Assembly (NCBI RefSeq): GCF_014633365.1
Contig: NC_068345.1
Coordinates: 11,230,058 to 11,294,057 of the forward strand
Length of the DNA: 64,000 nt
Direction: 5' to 3'
Origin: Diospyros lotus
Taxonomy: Eukaryota > Streptophyta > Magnoliopsida > Ericales > Ebenaceae
Position numbers and translations under genes: made by a program. Every line of letters begins with the position of its first letter. The stretch's first letter is position 1. The notes beneath the pieces are model-generated. The model saw only the letters and a program-made list of their open reading frames with translations. It was not told the DNA's origin and made no database searches. This document shows, piece after piece, positions 20,925 through 32,525 of the stretch.

Positions 20925-21556
20925 TAGGTAAATTTAAAAATTTATCCATCAGAGTTACATAACAGAAGTTATAAATACACACACCATATATAGTTTGGGT
21001 ATTTAAACAACACGATATTTTATCATATAAAATACAATAAATAACATACATATAACCCGATGTCAAGTAGAGTGTAGAAATTGTTTCTACACTAAGACTA
21101 TATCCTTTTAACTATGTGGAGGGCCTAGTCTGTCCACACCTAGCAAGCTATCTGGTACCACATCGCAGTCCTCATCTCGTGCTAGCCTGAGAAGGTTGAT
21201 TCACCAACACTCATGCGTCTCCCCAGACGCTTAGCATTTTTCACACACGTAACTGTTACGTTCTACGAATTTCTCAAGAAATAAAAGCAAAAGAAAAGTT
21301 GAGGCCTAGCCAAGTATCTCTCCAATTTCTCCCGTCTCTGCCCAATTTCTACCGCCAACGATTGCCACCAACACCCCTCAAATTTCATGCCATGTGTAAT
21401 CCATTGAAATTGGCTAAGGCAGCAAAAACGATTGACCAGTTCCTTAGAGGCAGTCGACCAGTCTCCCTCATCCTATCGACCGCTTAAATTTTTTAGGCTG
21501 TCAATTGGTTGTGCTGAAGTAGTCGACATCCTTAACAATTAATGACATCTGAGACA
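20925..21556. other. Unclassified region left of the palindromic composite
   Basis: No gene seen. Text such as TTCTACACTAAGACTATATCC and the GC-richer 21120-21240 could be retrotransposon non-coding DNA, but no termini were found. It continues after the composite at 25822, since a single CAATA would rejoin the two sides. Confidence 0.35.
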
Positions 21557-21561
21557 CAATA

Positions 21562-22987
21562 TGTAACACCCCGTCTCGCCAAGCGTGTCACTATAAGGGT
21601 ATTCCTGGGATTTTTTTTTTTTTTTAGTTCAACACGTGCAGTGTATCAAGAACTATCTTCACATGCAAATACAAATCCCGAGAACCCCAGCCTTGCCCGT
21701 TTAACTATCAAGATCAATAATCTTAAACTAAACGAGACATAATACAATGCAGCAGATATATTAACATCAAATACCGTAGTTCTTACATGGTATTCCCTTA
21801 ACAACATACGTAATACAGATCAGATGACAACTTTGCTACTATACAACTGTTCATTTACAACCTGAAATACATTCGGAAGCCTCCAAATGTTACAACGACT
21901 ATCAAACTAAGCACCATTGGCCCCCAACCGGCCACATCCTAGCCCTTACAGCAGTCCCTGGCTGGAACATTAAACGTTCCAGAGGCATAGCCCAGGTTAG
22001 ATGATAAAACATCTAAGTGACGATATGAAACAGTTTATGCAATGCATGAGAGACACACGAGCACGGCATACTCAGACAAGTGACAACATGCAAGACACGT
22101 CTAACTTGAGAAGTTTCCCTGACATATTTAATCCCTCGAATGCCCCATTGTGACACCCGTTCACCTGGTCTAACGTTAATCCCTTGAGTGCACCGTCGTG
22201 ACACCCGTTCACCTGGTTTAACATTGTTCCCTCGAGTGCCCCAGTGTGACACCCGTTCACCTGGATTATCATTGTCCCACCCTCAAGTAGACCTCATCCC
22301 GACCCACACGGACACAACACCGACACGAAATATCAATACCCCGATGATATGAAAATCACAAGCCATGCACCTACTCTTTTATAAGTAAAAACAGTTGATG
22401 CAATATACCACATGTTCAATATGCAAATGATGCCACAGATACATAAGTAAAATGTTTTTGCAGAACAATCCAAGTTCCGGAGGGTAAAACCGCTCATTAG
22501 AACTGGTCTCAATTGCGTGTAACCTAAGTTCGGGAGGGTAACACCGCCCACCAGAACTCACTACACACCTTCCAACATATTTTCAAGATAAGGTAAAGAT
22601 AGAATCAGACCACTCACCTCGAACGTATTCAGAACACCTCGAATCTTGTGCCCAACCTCAATTTTCGTACAACTCCTCAAGTCTTTTAACCAAACCACCT
22701 CCTTACATGTCCTCACGCACTGCCCAGGTGCTCTACACATGTGATGCTTCGCGTATGCTTAAAAAGCCCTCTATCCACTAAACCCGAAGCATTCTTGTCT
22801 AACACGAACTTCTCATAATTTCGAATGAGAGAATCCTTAGCCTTGAACCCCTATTTATAGTTTTTGGAAACTTAGCCACCAAGAAACATATATTCTGCAA
22901 TCATTTCAAATCTTCTAAGATTTTCTATAATTATTTCAAATCTTCTAATATCTTTTGCAATCATTTCAAAATCTTCTAATATCTTTT
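21562..22987 (-). repeat. Left arm of LTR palindrome
   Basis: The LTR in minus orientation begins at its U5 end (TGTAACACCCCGTCTCGCC). It contains a minus-strand TATA (CTATAAATAGG on that strand, 22851-22861), three units of about 48 bp around CCAGGTGAACGGGTGTCAC (reverse complement, about 22140-22265), and U3 repeats of AATCTTCTAA type at its inner end. It matches the right arm at roughly 97% by eye over about 1.43 kb. Confidence 0.9.
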
Positions 22988-23200
22988 GCAATCATTGTAA
23001 ATCTTCAAAGATATTATATAATCATTACCAAATCTTCTAAGAGATTCTGCAATCATTCTAAATCTTCTAATATCTTTTGCAATCATTGTAAAAGATATTA
23101 GAGGATTTTGAAATGATTGCAAAAGATATTAGAAGATTTGAAATGATTATAGAAAATCTTAGAAGATTTGAAATGATTGCAGAATATATGTTTCTTGGTG
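22890..23200. repeat. U3 tandem repeats at the palindrome centre
   Basis: About ten degenerate units of 25-35 bp built on GCAATCATT and AAATCTTCTAATATCTTTT run rightwards to about 23089. There the orientation flips to AAAGATATTAGAAGATTTGA. The axis of the inversion lies inside this array, so it is a likely template-switch or breakage site. Confidence 0.85.
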
Positions 23201-24519
23201 GTGGCTAAGTTTCCAAAAACTATAAATAGGGGTTCAAGGCTAAGGATTCTCTCATTCGAAATTATGAGAAGTTCGTGTTAGACAAGAATGCTTCGGGTTT
23301 AGTGGATAGAGGGCTTTTTAAGCATACGCGAAGCATCACATGTGCAGAGCACCTGGACAGTGCGTGAGGACGTGTAAGGAGGTGGTTTGGTTAAAAGACT
23401 TGAGGAGTTGTACGAAAATTGAGGTTGGGCACAAGATTCGAGGTGTTCTGAATACGTTCGAGGTGAGTGGTCTGATTCTATCTTTACCTTATCTTGAAAA
23501 TATGTTTGAAGGTGTGTAGTGAGTTCTGGTGGGCGGTGTTACCCTCTCGAACTTAGGTTACACACAATTGGGACCAGTTCTAGTGAGCGGTTTTACCCTC
23601 CGGAACTTGGATTGTTCTGCAAAAACATTTTACTTATGTATCTGTGGCATCATTTGCATATTGAACATGTGGTATATTGCATCAACTGATTTTACTTATA
23701 AAAGAGTCGGTGCATGGCTTGTGATTTTCATATCATCGGGGTATTGATATTTCGTGTCGGTGCTGTGTCCGTGTGGGTCGGGGTGAGGTCTACTTGAGGG
23801 TGGGACAATGATAATCCAGGTGAACGGGTGTCACACTGGGGCACTCGAGGGAACAATGTTAAACCAGGTGAACGGGTGTCACGACGGTGCACTCGAGGGA
23901 TTAACGTTAGACCAGGTGAACGGGTGTCACAGTGGGGCATTCGAGGGATTAAATATGTCAGGGAAACTTCTCAAGTTAGACGTGTCTTGCATGTTGTCAC
24001 TTGTCTGAGTATGCCGTGCTCGTGTGTCTCTCATGCATTGCATAAACTGTTTCATATCGTCACTTAGATGTTTTATCATCTAACCTGGGCTATGCCCCTG
24101 GAACGTTTAATGTTCCAGCCAAGGACTGCTGTAAGGGCTAGGATGTGGCCGGTTGGGGGCCAATGGTGCTTAGTTTGATAGTCGTTGTAACATTTGGAGG
24201 CTTCAGAATGTATTTCAGGTTGTAAATGAACAGTTGTATAGTAGCAAAGTTGTCATCTGATCTGTATTACGTATGTTGTTAAGGGAATACCATGTAAGAA
24301 CTACGGTATTTGATGTTAATATATCCGCTGCATTGTATTATGTCTCGTTTAGTTTAAGATTATTGATCTTGATAGTTAAACGGGCAAGGCTGGGGTTCTC
24401 GGGGTTTGTCTTTGCATGTGAATATAGTTCTTGATACACTGCACGTGTTGAACTAAAAAAAAAAAAGAAATCTCGGGAATACCCTTATAGTGACACGCTT
24501 GGCGAAACGCGGTGTTACA
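23090..24519 (+). repeat. Right arm of LTR palindrome
   Basis: The LTR in plus orientation, truncated in U3 (the solo copy has several hundred more bases of U3). TATA (CTATAAATAGG) lies at 23220-23230. Three units of about 48 bp with CCAGGTGAACGGGTGTCAC start at 23816, 23863 and 23912. A 3' A-rich tract (about 24456-24467) and the end ...CGGTGTTACA at 24519 are followed by the PBS. Confidence 0.9.
23220..23230 (+). promoter_or_regulatory. LTR TATA box, right arm
   Basis: CTATAAATAGG, mirrored at 22851-22861 on the minus strand. The two would fire outward from a centre about 360 bp wide. Confidence 0.6.
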
Positions 24520-24520
24520 A

Positions 24521-24533
24521 TTGGTATCAGAGC
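24521..24533 (+). other. Primer binding site of the palindromic composite
   Basis: TTGGTATCAGAGCC begins right after the LTR end and shows that the right arm is a genuine 5' LTR in plus orientation. Confidence 0.85.
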
Positions 24534-24534
24534 C

Positions 24535-25752
24535 CTAGGTTAAAACCCTAGGATAGTTAAGCTAGGTTAATGAACTTAGCATGGTTGGAACTATTGAATG
24601 AGAACTTAGAACAGGATTATGGATTCTAAGAAACATTCAGAACATAGATGAAAATGGTATGGAGACTCTAAAGAGATGAGAGTTGAGGTGTTAACTTGAA
24701 TATACTTTCAGCGACAAGAGGAGACGAACAAGTTCTATTCACATCTTTTGGAAATTAGGAAGCCAGTAATGAGGGTCGTCAAAATGAAAGAGATATATGA
24801 TCCAAAACCTTTGAGGAATAAATACCTTGGTGCTTCTGGTACAACTTGAAGTATAGTATAAATATCTTTTTGAAAAATTTTAGTAAATCGTCTTAGTGCC
24901 CCCCGATTGGGACATGTTAAATGATGGCGATGTCATGCCCTGACAAAGATAAGTGAAACGACAGAGATTATTAGGAGAACTTGTCAAGGGCATGGGAAAG
25001 AAGAACGACTTGAAGATCTTAAAGTTAAGTTAGATATCCGAATTGAGGACTTAAGAAGAACGGATTCAGTTAGGGCAAACTAGTGAAAATCCCGAATGAA
25101 GACTTAGGGGAAGGGACCCGGTAGGTCATAAAGACAAAATCCATGCTTGGAGATTTGGGGGTTTGTCGGTTGAAGTCTTTGAAATTATTAATTAGAGAAT
25201 ACTAGATTTATCTAAGTGATGGAACGTTGGATTGGGAGTTAGCATCCAACAATATGGGTCGAATGTAAGATTGGTTCGATAAACCATAACTAAGGATTCG
25301 TAAGATTTGGAAACCGTAGGTTGGAGATCATTAGTTAAAATCAATCTCACTAAATGTTGGGATAACTGGTGGTTATTAAGAAGAAACAAGTTGCGGACGA
25401 TTAGTTTGATATAACATAACCTAATTGTAAGTCAGGTTTTGATCGAATGGTATAAGGATTCAAGGGAAAGAATGACTTGGTATAGATCAAGAATCCTAAG
25501 GAACGACCCGATAAGAAACCCAGGATGATTTGATAAAAGCTTTTGAAAATAAAATTTTAGGATTTTAGGAATCCGAAATTGTTGATGGGGATATTGAGAT
25601 AGAGAAACCGAAATTGATGACAGTGGAAATAAGGAAATAATACCTTAAGAAAACAACTCATAGGGACGAGTCGTATGGTTTCATATGTTATTCAAGGACA
25701 AAGAGAGTTAAGGCGTAGATTTAAGTTTTATGGAAGTTTTGGGAGATGATAG
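24535..25752 (+). other. Internal region of the composite, non-coding
   Basis: About 1.2 kb of purine-rich DNA without gag or pol similarity that I can recognise. It ends at a poly-A stretch (25753-25764), which joins directly to the last bases of an LTR. The joint lies at the same A-rich tract that occurs in the intact arm, suggesting deletion by slippage or recombination there. Confidence 0.6.
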
Positions 25753-25816
25753 AAAAAAAAAAAGAAATCCCAGGAATACCCTTATAGTGACACGCTTGGC
25801 GAGACAGGGTGTTACA
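25753..25816 (+). repeat. Truncated 3' LTR end of the composite
   Basis: Only A-tract, GAAATCCC, GGAATACCCTTATAGTGACA and GGGTGTTACA remain, matching the last about 64 bp of the right arm. The TSD CAATA follows. Confidence 0.88.
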
Positions 25817-25821
25817 CAATA

Positions 25822-26990
25822 GGTGTACAGTGCCAATACCAGATGCTACACAATATGGTGTGTGACTTTCTAGATTCACTACCCGCTAGCAAATAGATAG
25901 TGCCGAAACTCTTTTGACGCAAACTAAAACACCTCAACCCATTACAAGAATCTCTCCATATTCTGGTGATGATCTGAAAGGTCCTAGAAAGCGCCTAGCA
26001 GCAGTCCAACACAATATAAAAGACAATAAAGTATAACTTCAAGTGAGCCTATTACAGTTAACGATTACCATGTAATACAATCCTTCTGTCATCTAATGTC
26101 CCGACTGAGCGATAGTTATGGTGTAATAAACTCGCAAACTCATTAACTATATGTCAGATCTTATCAGCGTGACTAAATGACACCTCAGGAAACATTTTCT
26201 TGATTAATCATTCTGCCTTGGCCAAGAACATTCTCGTCACACTAGCAGTAGACCACATAAGACGTTTACCTCATCAATAACGATGAGGGTAACAGATCTT
26301 ATTCCTGAGCACATGTCTCCATGCACAAGCAATACAAAACTACATTGATGAATATCCCTATCTTGGAAGTGGATGGTTTCACGCATTAATAAATGTTGTA
26401 CACCAATACACAAGACAACCGTGTCAATTCAAGTCTAAGGATCAGTTACACAATTGCAACTCGATGACAAGATCATTATCCACAGTGCTATGTGATCAGT
26501 TATCAGTGTCACATTCAGTGCATTGTTCTTGGACAACCACCCATGAGTTTACTAAAGACATCTCCATGTCATATGGTATATGACTCACCATCCTTAACTA
26601 TTAGTATCTCATACTAATCAAGATAGTAAATATCGTATCAATCCATAATCAACTAATCAAAGTCACATCCGATTAATCTAAGTACTAAGAATATTTAAGA
26701 AATCATGTTATCAAATAATCTCATCACATATTCTTAACATCATAAGAATAAGACTCTTAAACAAAAAATCTAGGGACTCATTTATATAACAAACTGAAGA
26801 GTTTAATGAATGATGTTAAACTTATTTTTTATTAATAAATATATAAAGATATATTAAATGTATTTATTATATATGTCAAACGCTATTTAAATCTAGCATT
26901 ATGACATATCACTAATAGGTGATACCCTAAAAAAGCATCTGAAAAGCTCAGCAACTCTTGTTCAAGTGATACCCTAAAGAAGGGTAATCT
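25822..26990. other. Unclassified, possibly retrotransposon-derived DNA
   Basis: No ORF of note. The even base composition to about 26700 and phrases such as GGTATATGACTCACCATCC suggest the non-coding part of an old LTR element, but no termini, PBS or domain could be shown. Confidence 0.3.
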
Positions 26991-29900
26991 TCATTTCATA
27001 TAAATGCCCATTGTATTTTTTCTGTCTCTTCTTTTTTTTCTCATTGGTGAAAATCATGTGGAACCAAATGTTTTTTATGGTTGCACCTTTCCGATGAGGC
27101 TATAGGGCAAAATAGAAAGGAAGACAATGGCAACAATTTCACTTCATGATGGCAACAATGTCTCTCTCTCTCTCTTTCTCTCCAAATCGAAAACTAAAAT
27201 GCTAGGTTTACTTCAAATAAAACCAATTGGGTTCCAAATCAAAAACCGATCCAAGTTCTAATCTATAAATCAAAACTACATAAGAAAGATCGATTTGAAG
27301 ATGAATCATCCATCACAAAAATCTAGGTTCTATAATTCATCTCTTACAAATCATCGAACCCAAGTCTGGGTTCAATGGTTCAAAGGAGACAACCATTCAT
27401 TGAACCAAAAAGGAGCTTGCTTATGAGGTTTATATTAATTTTAACATTAAATAATTTTTAGATTTATATTAATGTATAGTAGATTAGTTTTTGTTAATAA
27501 AATTTGATGAAAAATCAAAAGGAGCACTAAAATATAACAAAAATTAAAGTTTAGTAACTACAGTGACAAATATTAAAATACAGTCACCAGTTTATTACAC
27601 AGTTAAAAATTCAAAGACTAATAATGTACATTATTACATTGAAATAACATCACAATCTAATAATATAAAGCTCTATATATCTACTATTTAAATATATAAC
27701 AGTAGGTGGGAAAAAACACTAATTTGAATTTATCAAAAACCAACAATTACCGTATATTAGTTATCTGAAAATATAATAACATATTATAAAATTCTGATGT
27801 TATATCATCCGTGATATTGAACTCACATAGAATATTTTCTCCTATAAGTTTGGGTCTTAATTTAAGGACCGTTTGGTAGAACCTGGAATGGGCCTGATTC
27901 AGATAGACAAGCCCATCGGCCCACATATGATATATATAGCCATCAGCAAAGGAATGTTTGTACTTTTTAGCCATTCTTGGCATCATCAATTTTGATACAT
28001 TTTCTACTTTTTTATGAAGGATAAAAGGGTCATAATCTTATACTTTTTGAGTTTTTTTTTTTCTTATAACGATTTTGGTTTGCATATCTCGTATTTCAAA
28101 TTTACATTAGATGAAAAAATTCAATGAACATACTCAAAATTTATAAGTCATACACGTCAAATGAACGCATAAAATTTTATGTACGAACATATTTCTCGAA
28201 AGAATTTGAATCTTGATTGTAAGAAATATTAAGATAAATTGTCCTTACGTTTCCTATAATTTAGATTTTTTTTCCAAAAACTCTCTAATTTATTTTTTCA
28301 ACCAAACTAATGATAATAGGTTCCACCATATTCATATATGAATCCGTTATATCTTAGTTATTTTACTATTTATATTACATTAAAAGAACAAAAGAATGTT
28401 TGATAAAAAAAAGACACCAATCTACTTGGCCAAACACCTAGCCATTCATCTAAGTTCGACCCCACTCATGAATTTTTCATAAAAATAACCTGTCAAGTTA
28501 TCCACGACCTTTAGATAAAACCCTTATTAGAGTTTTTTTTTTTAGCAAAATCACAAGCCTTCTGCCTTTCACCTCAATAAACTCACAAACCTATAACTAA
28601 AACACCATTAAACCACACAAAAAGAAGTTACTGCATTCTCTGAAAGATTCAAATACTCAATCTCCTAAGACAGACGACACACCTCTACTAGCTGGGGTAA
28701 TATTATAAATTTAACGGCATTCTCTTTTTGACCAAAGTTTAAATTTTTTAAAGATAAATTCATACATTGATATCTATATATTTACTTTATGTATATAATT
28801 TATGAATTATAATAAACATTTAATTGAAAAACAGGGATGGTGGTGTTAGGATATGAAGGTTTAATGTTGATGCTGATTTGAAGTTTCCAATGATACAAAT
28901 GAACAATTTTATCCCCCACGAATACAATTGCATGTCACAACAGTTCCAAAAAGAGAATGATATAACATGAAATTTGAAAACAATGTGTGTAACATAGGAT
29001 TATATATTAGGTATTAAAGAGGCTGCTATCCTTATCATCCTACCTTCCTTGTAATGTAAAAGTACTTTGAATTGACAATTCAATAAATATCTTTTTCTTT
29101 TGCCAAAGCCACTTCTTCTTCTGGGGGCTACCTTTTGGTCTCTAATTAAAGACAAAGACATTTGCATTGTCATTGTTAGTTACCTGAAGGGGCCGGTTTC
29201 CCAATGGACATCATCATCATCAAACAGCCATATGGAGGGGACAATTACATTTTCAACCACTTATATTGGTCAAAACAACTTGGAATCCAGGCCTAACTAA
29301 TTGAACACTTTTGTGCAAATATTGCCCATTGCTGATTGATATTTATATAGTCAAGTCCACTTAAGTAAAGTTAAGTTTATATTAAGATAAAATTAAAATA
29401 TTTTTCAAATTAAGATATGAAATGATTAAGATAAAGGTAAAAAATATTCTAAAATTTTATCAAATTATTTGTCAAATTTGTTGAAATATATTAAAAAATA
29501 TATGCGTCATTTTTTCTTACATACAAGATCCAATATATGCTTATTTTAAAGAAGATGTGAGAGAGATAAATATATATATATAGAAAATGACATAAAAAGT
29601 CACGTGACTTCTTTTTCAAGAATCGACAAATAAATTTAATAAATATATTAAAAATAATAAAAGTCTAAAATACTTTTCATATCTTAACTTTTCATAGCAA
29701 CGAGGAGATTGTGTTTTTTTTGTCACCTTTCTGTAAGTCTGTTGGTAAGGTTGTCTGACTCTCAAACGTGTTTTTTAACCAATCTAATCTAGTTTGATTG
29801 GACCTCAGCCAACCTAAATTTTTTTAAAAATTAAGTCTAAATTCGATCTAAACTAAATGAATACTTTTAAGGTTAATTAGAGATTATTTGTGGTCAACGT

Positions 29901-30163
29901 AGTTATGACTCATGATAGCAGGTATATATATGTGATTTATAAATTAATTAATTAAGGTACATATAATATATGTAGATTTTTAGTGAAATCAAAATAAATA
30001 ATAATAATAATTATCAAACCATACCTCCCACAAGATGGAGGCACAAATTAAATTTAATAATTAATTAACTAAGGTTCAGATACACCCCCATTATTAGATA
30101 AATAGCACACGTACGTGGATTCTGTTACAAAGGAGAGAGATCTTGTCAACCTTAATTCATCCT
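26991..30163. other. Gene-free AT-rich region
   Basis: Contains a (CT)n tract at about 27160-27182 and an AT-rich MITE-like repeat at about 29340-29690 (listed separately). Nothing else was recognised, and the few short open frames lack family features. Confidence 0.5.
29340..29690 (-). repeat. AT-rich MITE-like repeat, inverted copy
   Basis: Its reverse complement resembles 30290-30680, 31600-31830 and 40150-40530 (shared pattern AACAAA..TTTGATA.AAATCTTGAAATA and ATTTCATATTTTGGTC-like text). It includes AAGTCACGTGACTT at 29597-29610. Diverged, non-coding. Confidence 0.5.
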
Positions 30164-31347
30164 GCCATGGATGGTCGTTACCGCCCTAAGAGTGACAATT
30201 AAATGTTAATCAAATGCATTCTTCACTTGGGCAAGCGTGTGGGAAATCATTTGATTTGTGGAACATTTAAGTATTATTTGTTAATTAAAATATAGATTAA
30301 AAACTAAAATTAAATAAATATTTTAGATAAAAAGACTTTTTATTGTGTTTTTTTAAATTAGAGAAGTCACGTGACTTCTTATTTAAAATTTTATAGATAA
30401 ATTTATTTAAAAGAAGAAGAGATAAATTTATTTAAAATTTTATAAATAAGAAAAAATAATATGTATTTGTCTTATCTCATAAAACTCTTACCCATAGTGT
30501 ATTTTAAAAAATTTAACAAACAATGTGATATAAATCTTGAAATACTTTCCAGTTTTATTTTGATCATTTCGTATCTTAGTCCAAAAAGTATTTCAACCTC
30601 GTCTTGATATAATTTTATCTTACTCATTTTAACAAATGTTATCTGAGAATAATATCCAATGCTCACTATATATTGTATTTATACCAATACTTTAACATAA
30701 TATATATTTATTATATTTTATTTCAAATTTCATAATATTTTTATCTTGTTGATAATAAATTAATATATCATATTTTAAAATATTTTATCAACCACCTTGA
30801 TGTTTTAAAAATTGTGTCAAGATACAATTATAAATTTATTTAACAGAAAACGTCGTCTTCAAGTCACTTGGGTCTCTAAGGAAGAAAACAATCAGAGAGC
30901 GCAGGAGGGTCTCTACACAAACGCTCTTATACTTAAGTCAAACACTGTAGATGCTGGAAGCCCGAGAACAATATTTATACCAGTATCTGAGACATCCCTT
31001 TTTTGGAATGATTGTCTGTCTTTTTACAGAGGGATATAGAGTAATACGAAGTAATTCAGAATTATGATTTTTGTAGATAATGCCAATTTTAGTTATTCTC
31101 AATCTAGCTGTGACTATGATTGTTATAAATTATTTATATCTCTTATGGATGACGTTTATCTTGTCCTTTTGGAGATAAGATTTCTTATGAATGATTATCT
31201 ATCATTTTCCCAGAAGAATTTTCAATTGTCAGAGTTATTCAATTTACGCATTGTGTGGGACCCTCCATATTTGAAAAAATACTTTAACAGTGCATTGAAT
31301 CTTTCTGCACACCTCGATGGACAAAGGGACCGCAAGACCTTGGCATT
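30164..31347. repeat. Tandem duplication, unit 1 (about 1.18 kb)
   Basis: Starts GCCATGGATGGTCGTTACC and ends ...GACCGCAAGACCTTGGCATT. It is followed immediately by a second copy. It holds the MITE-like repeat with the perfect palindrome GAAGTCACGTGACTTC (30363-30378), and a stretch at 30812-31393 with short open frames but no known domain. Confidence 0.82.
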
Positions 31348-32424
31348 GCCATGGATAGTCGTTACCACCCTAACAGTGACAATTAAATATTGAATCAAAT
31401 ACATTCTTCACTTGAGCAAGCATGTGAGAAATTATTTGATTTGTGGAACATTTAGATAATACTTGTTAATTAAGACGTGAATTGAAAAAAATAAAATGCG
31501 AAAAGTTTTTTTTATTGTGTTTTTTCAAACAAAATAAGTCACGTACCTTCTTATTTAAAATTTTACAGATAAATTTATCTAGAGATGAGAGAAATAAATT
31601 TATCTAAAATTTTACAGATAAAAAAAATGACCTATATGCCTCCTATCTCAAAAAACCCTCACCCTCAATCTATTTTAAAAAATTTAACAAACAATCTGAT
31701 ATAAATCTTAAAATACTTTCTAGTTTTATATTAATCATTCCATATTTTGATCCAAAAAGTATTTCAACTTCATCTTAATACAACTTTATCTTGATCATTT
31801 TAGCAAAGGCTACCTTAGAATAATGTCTAATGCTCACTATATATTGTATTTATGCCAATATTTCAATATAATATATATTTATTATATTTTATTTTTGTTA
31901 TTACCAGGATACAATAATAAATTTATTTGACGAGAAACATCGTGTTAAGTCATTTGAATCTGCAAGGAAAAAAACAGTTAGAAGGCGCGAGAGGATTCTT
32001 ACGCAAACATTCCGATGATTAAATCAAATACTATAGATGTTAAAAGCCTAAAAATAATATTTAAATAAGTATTTGAGACGTTCTTTTTTTGGAATAAATG
32101 TGCCCTTTTATAGAAAAATATAGAGTAATTCGAAATAATTCAAGATTAAAGTTTTTGTACATAATGCCAATTTTAGTTATTCTCGATCTAGCTAAAACTA
32201 AGATTCTTATAAATGGTTTCTATCTTTTATGAATAACATTTATCTTGCTCTTTTGGGGATAAAATTTCTTTTAAATGATTATCGATTCTTTTCTTAAAAA
32301 AAAATTTAACTGTCAAAATTATTCGATTTATGCATTATATGAAACTTTTTGTATTCAAAAAAATACTTCGATAATGCATCGAATCTTCACGTGCAGCTCG
32401 ATGGGCGAAGGGACTGCAAGCCCT
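31348..32424. repeat. Tandem duplication, unit 2
   Basis: Starts GCCATGGATAGTCGTTACC. It is collinear with unit 1 over its full length, about 80% identical by eye, and somewhat shorter through deletions. The palindrome is decayed here to AAGTCACGTACCTTCTT. Confidence 0.82.
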
Positions 32425-32525
32425 TAGGGCTGCAGGTGTTTTACAGCCAAGGGTTAAGGCTGCGGCTAAGGCAGCGGGCTGTGGCTTATAGCCGCGAGCC
32501 CGAAGTTTGGGTCACGAGAATTTTG
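32395..32525. other. GC-rich islet
   Basis: About 130 bp much richer in GC than its surroundings, with repeated GGCTGC/GGCTG and GCAGC motifs (for example AAGGCTGCGGCTAAGGCAGC). It can form several short hairpins. Nature unknown. Confidence 0.4.

Larger units (their letters stand above)
21557..25821 (+). mobile_element. Palindromic LTR composite with two U5 ends
   Basis: A single insertion bracketed by CAATA (21557-21561 and 25817-25821). Order: an LTR in reverse orientation (21562-22987), a spacer of about 100 bp (22988-23089), an LTR in forward orientation (23090-24519), PBS and about 1.2 kb of internal DNA (24520-25752), then only the last 64 bp of a forward LTR (25753-25816). Both outer termini are therefore LTR U5 ends (TGTAACACCCCG at left, GGGTGTTACA at right), instead of one U3 and one U5 end. 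The LTR family is that of the solo LTR at 2612-5061. No gag or pol is recognisable. The arrangement is discussed in the findings. Confidence 0.85.

Noticed and set aside
22013..24067. Paired mirror-image frames with repeated VNGCHTGAL / GERVS motifs
   Set aside because: They are the 48-bp LTR tandem units read in both palindrome arms. No gene.
27747..27989. 80-codon minus-strand frame
   Set aside because: No recognisable family, no splice or promoter context, AT-rich surroundings.
30812..31393. Open frames in duplication unit 1
   Set aside because: Not conserved as frames in unit 2, where stops and indels occur freely.
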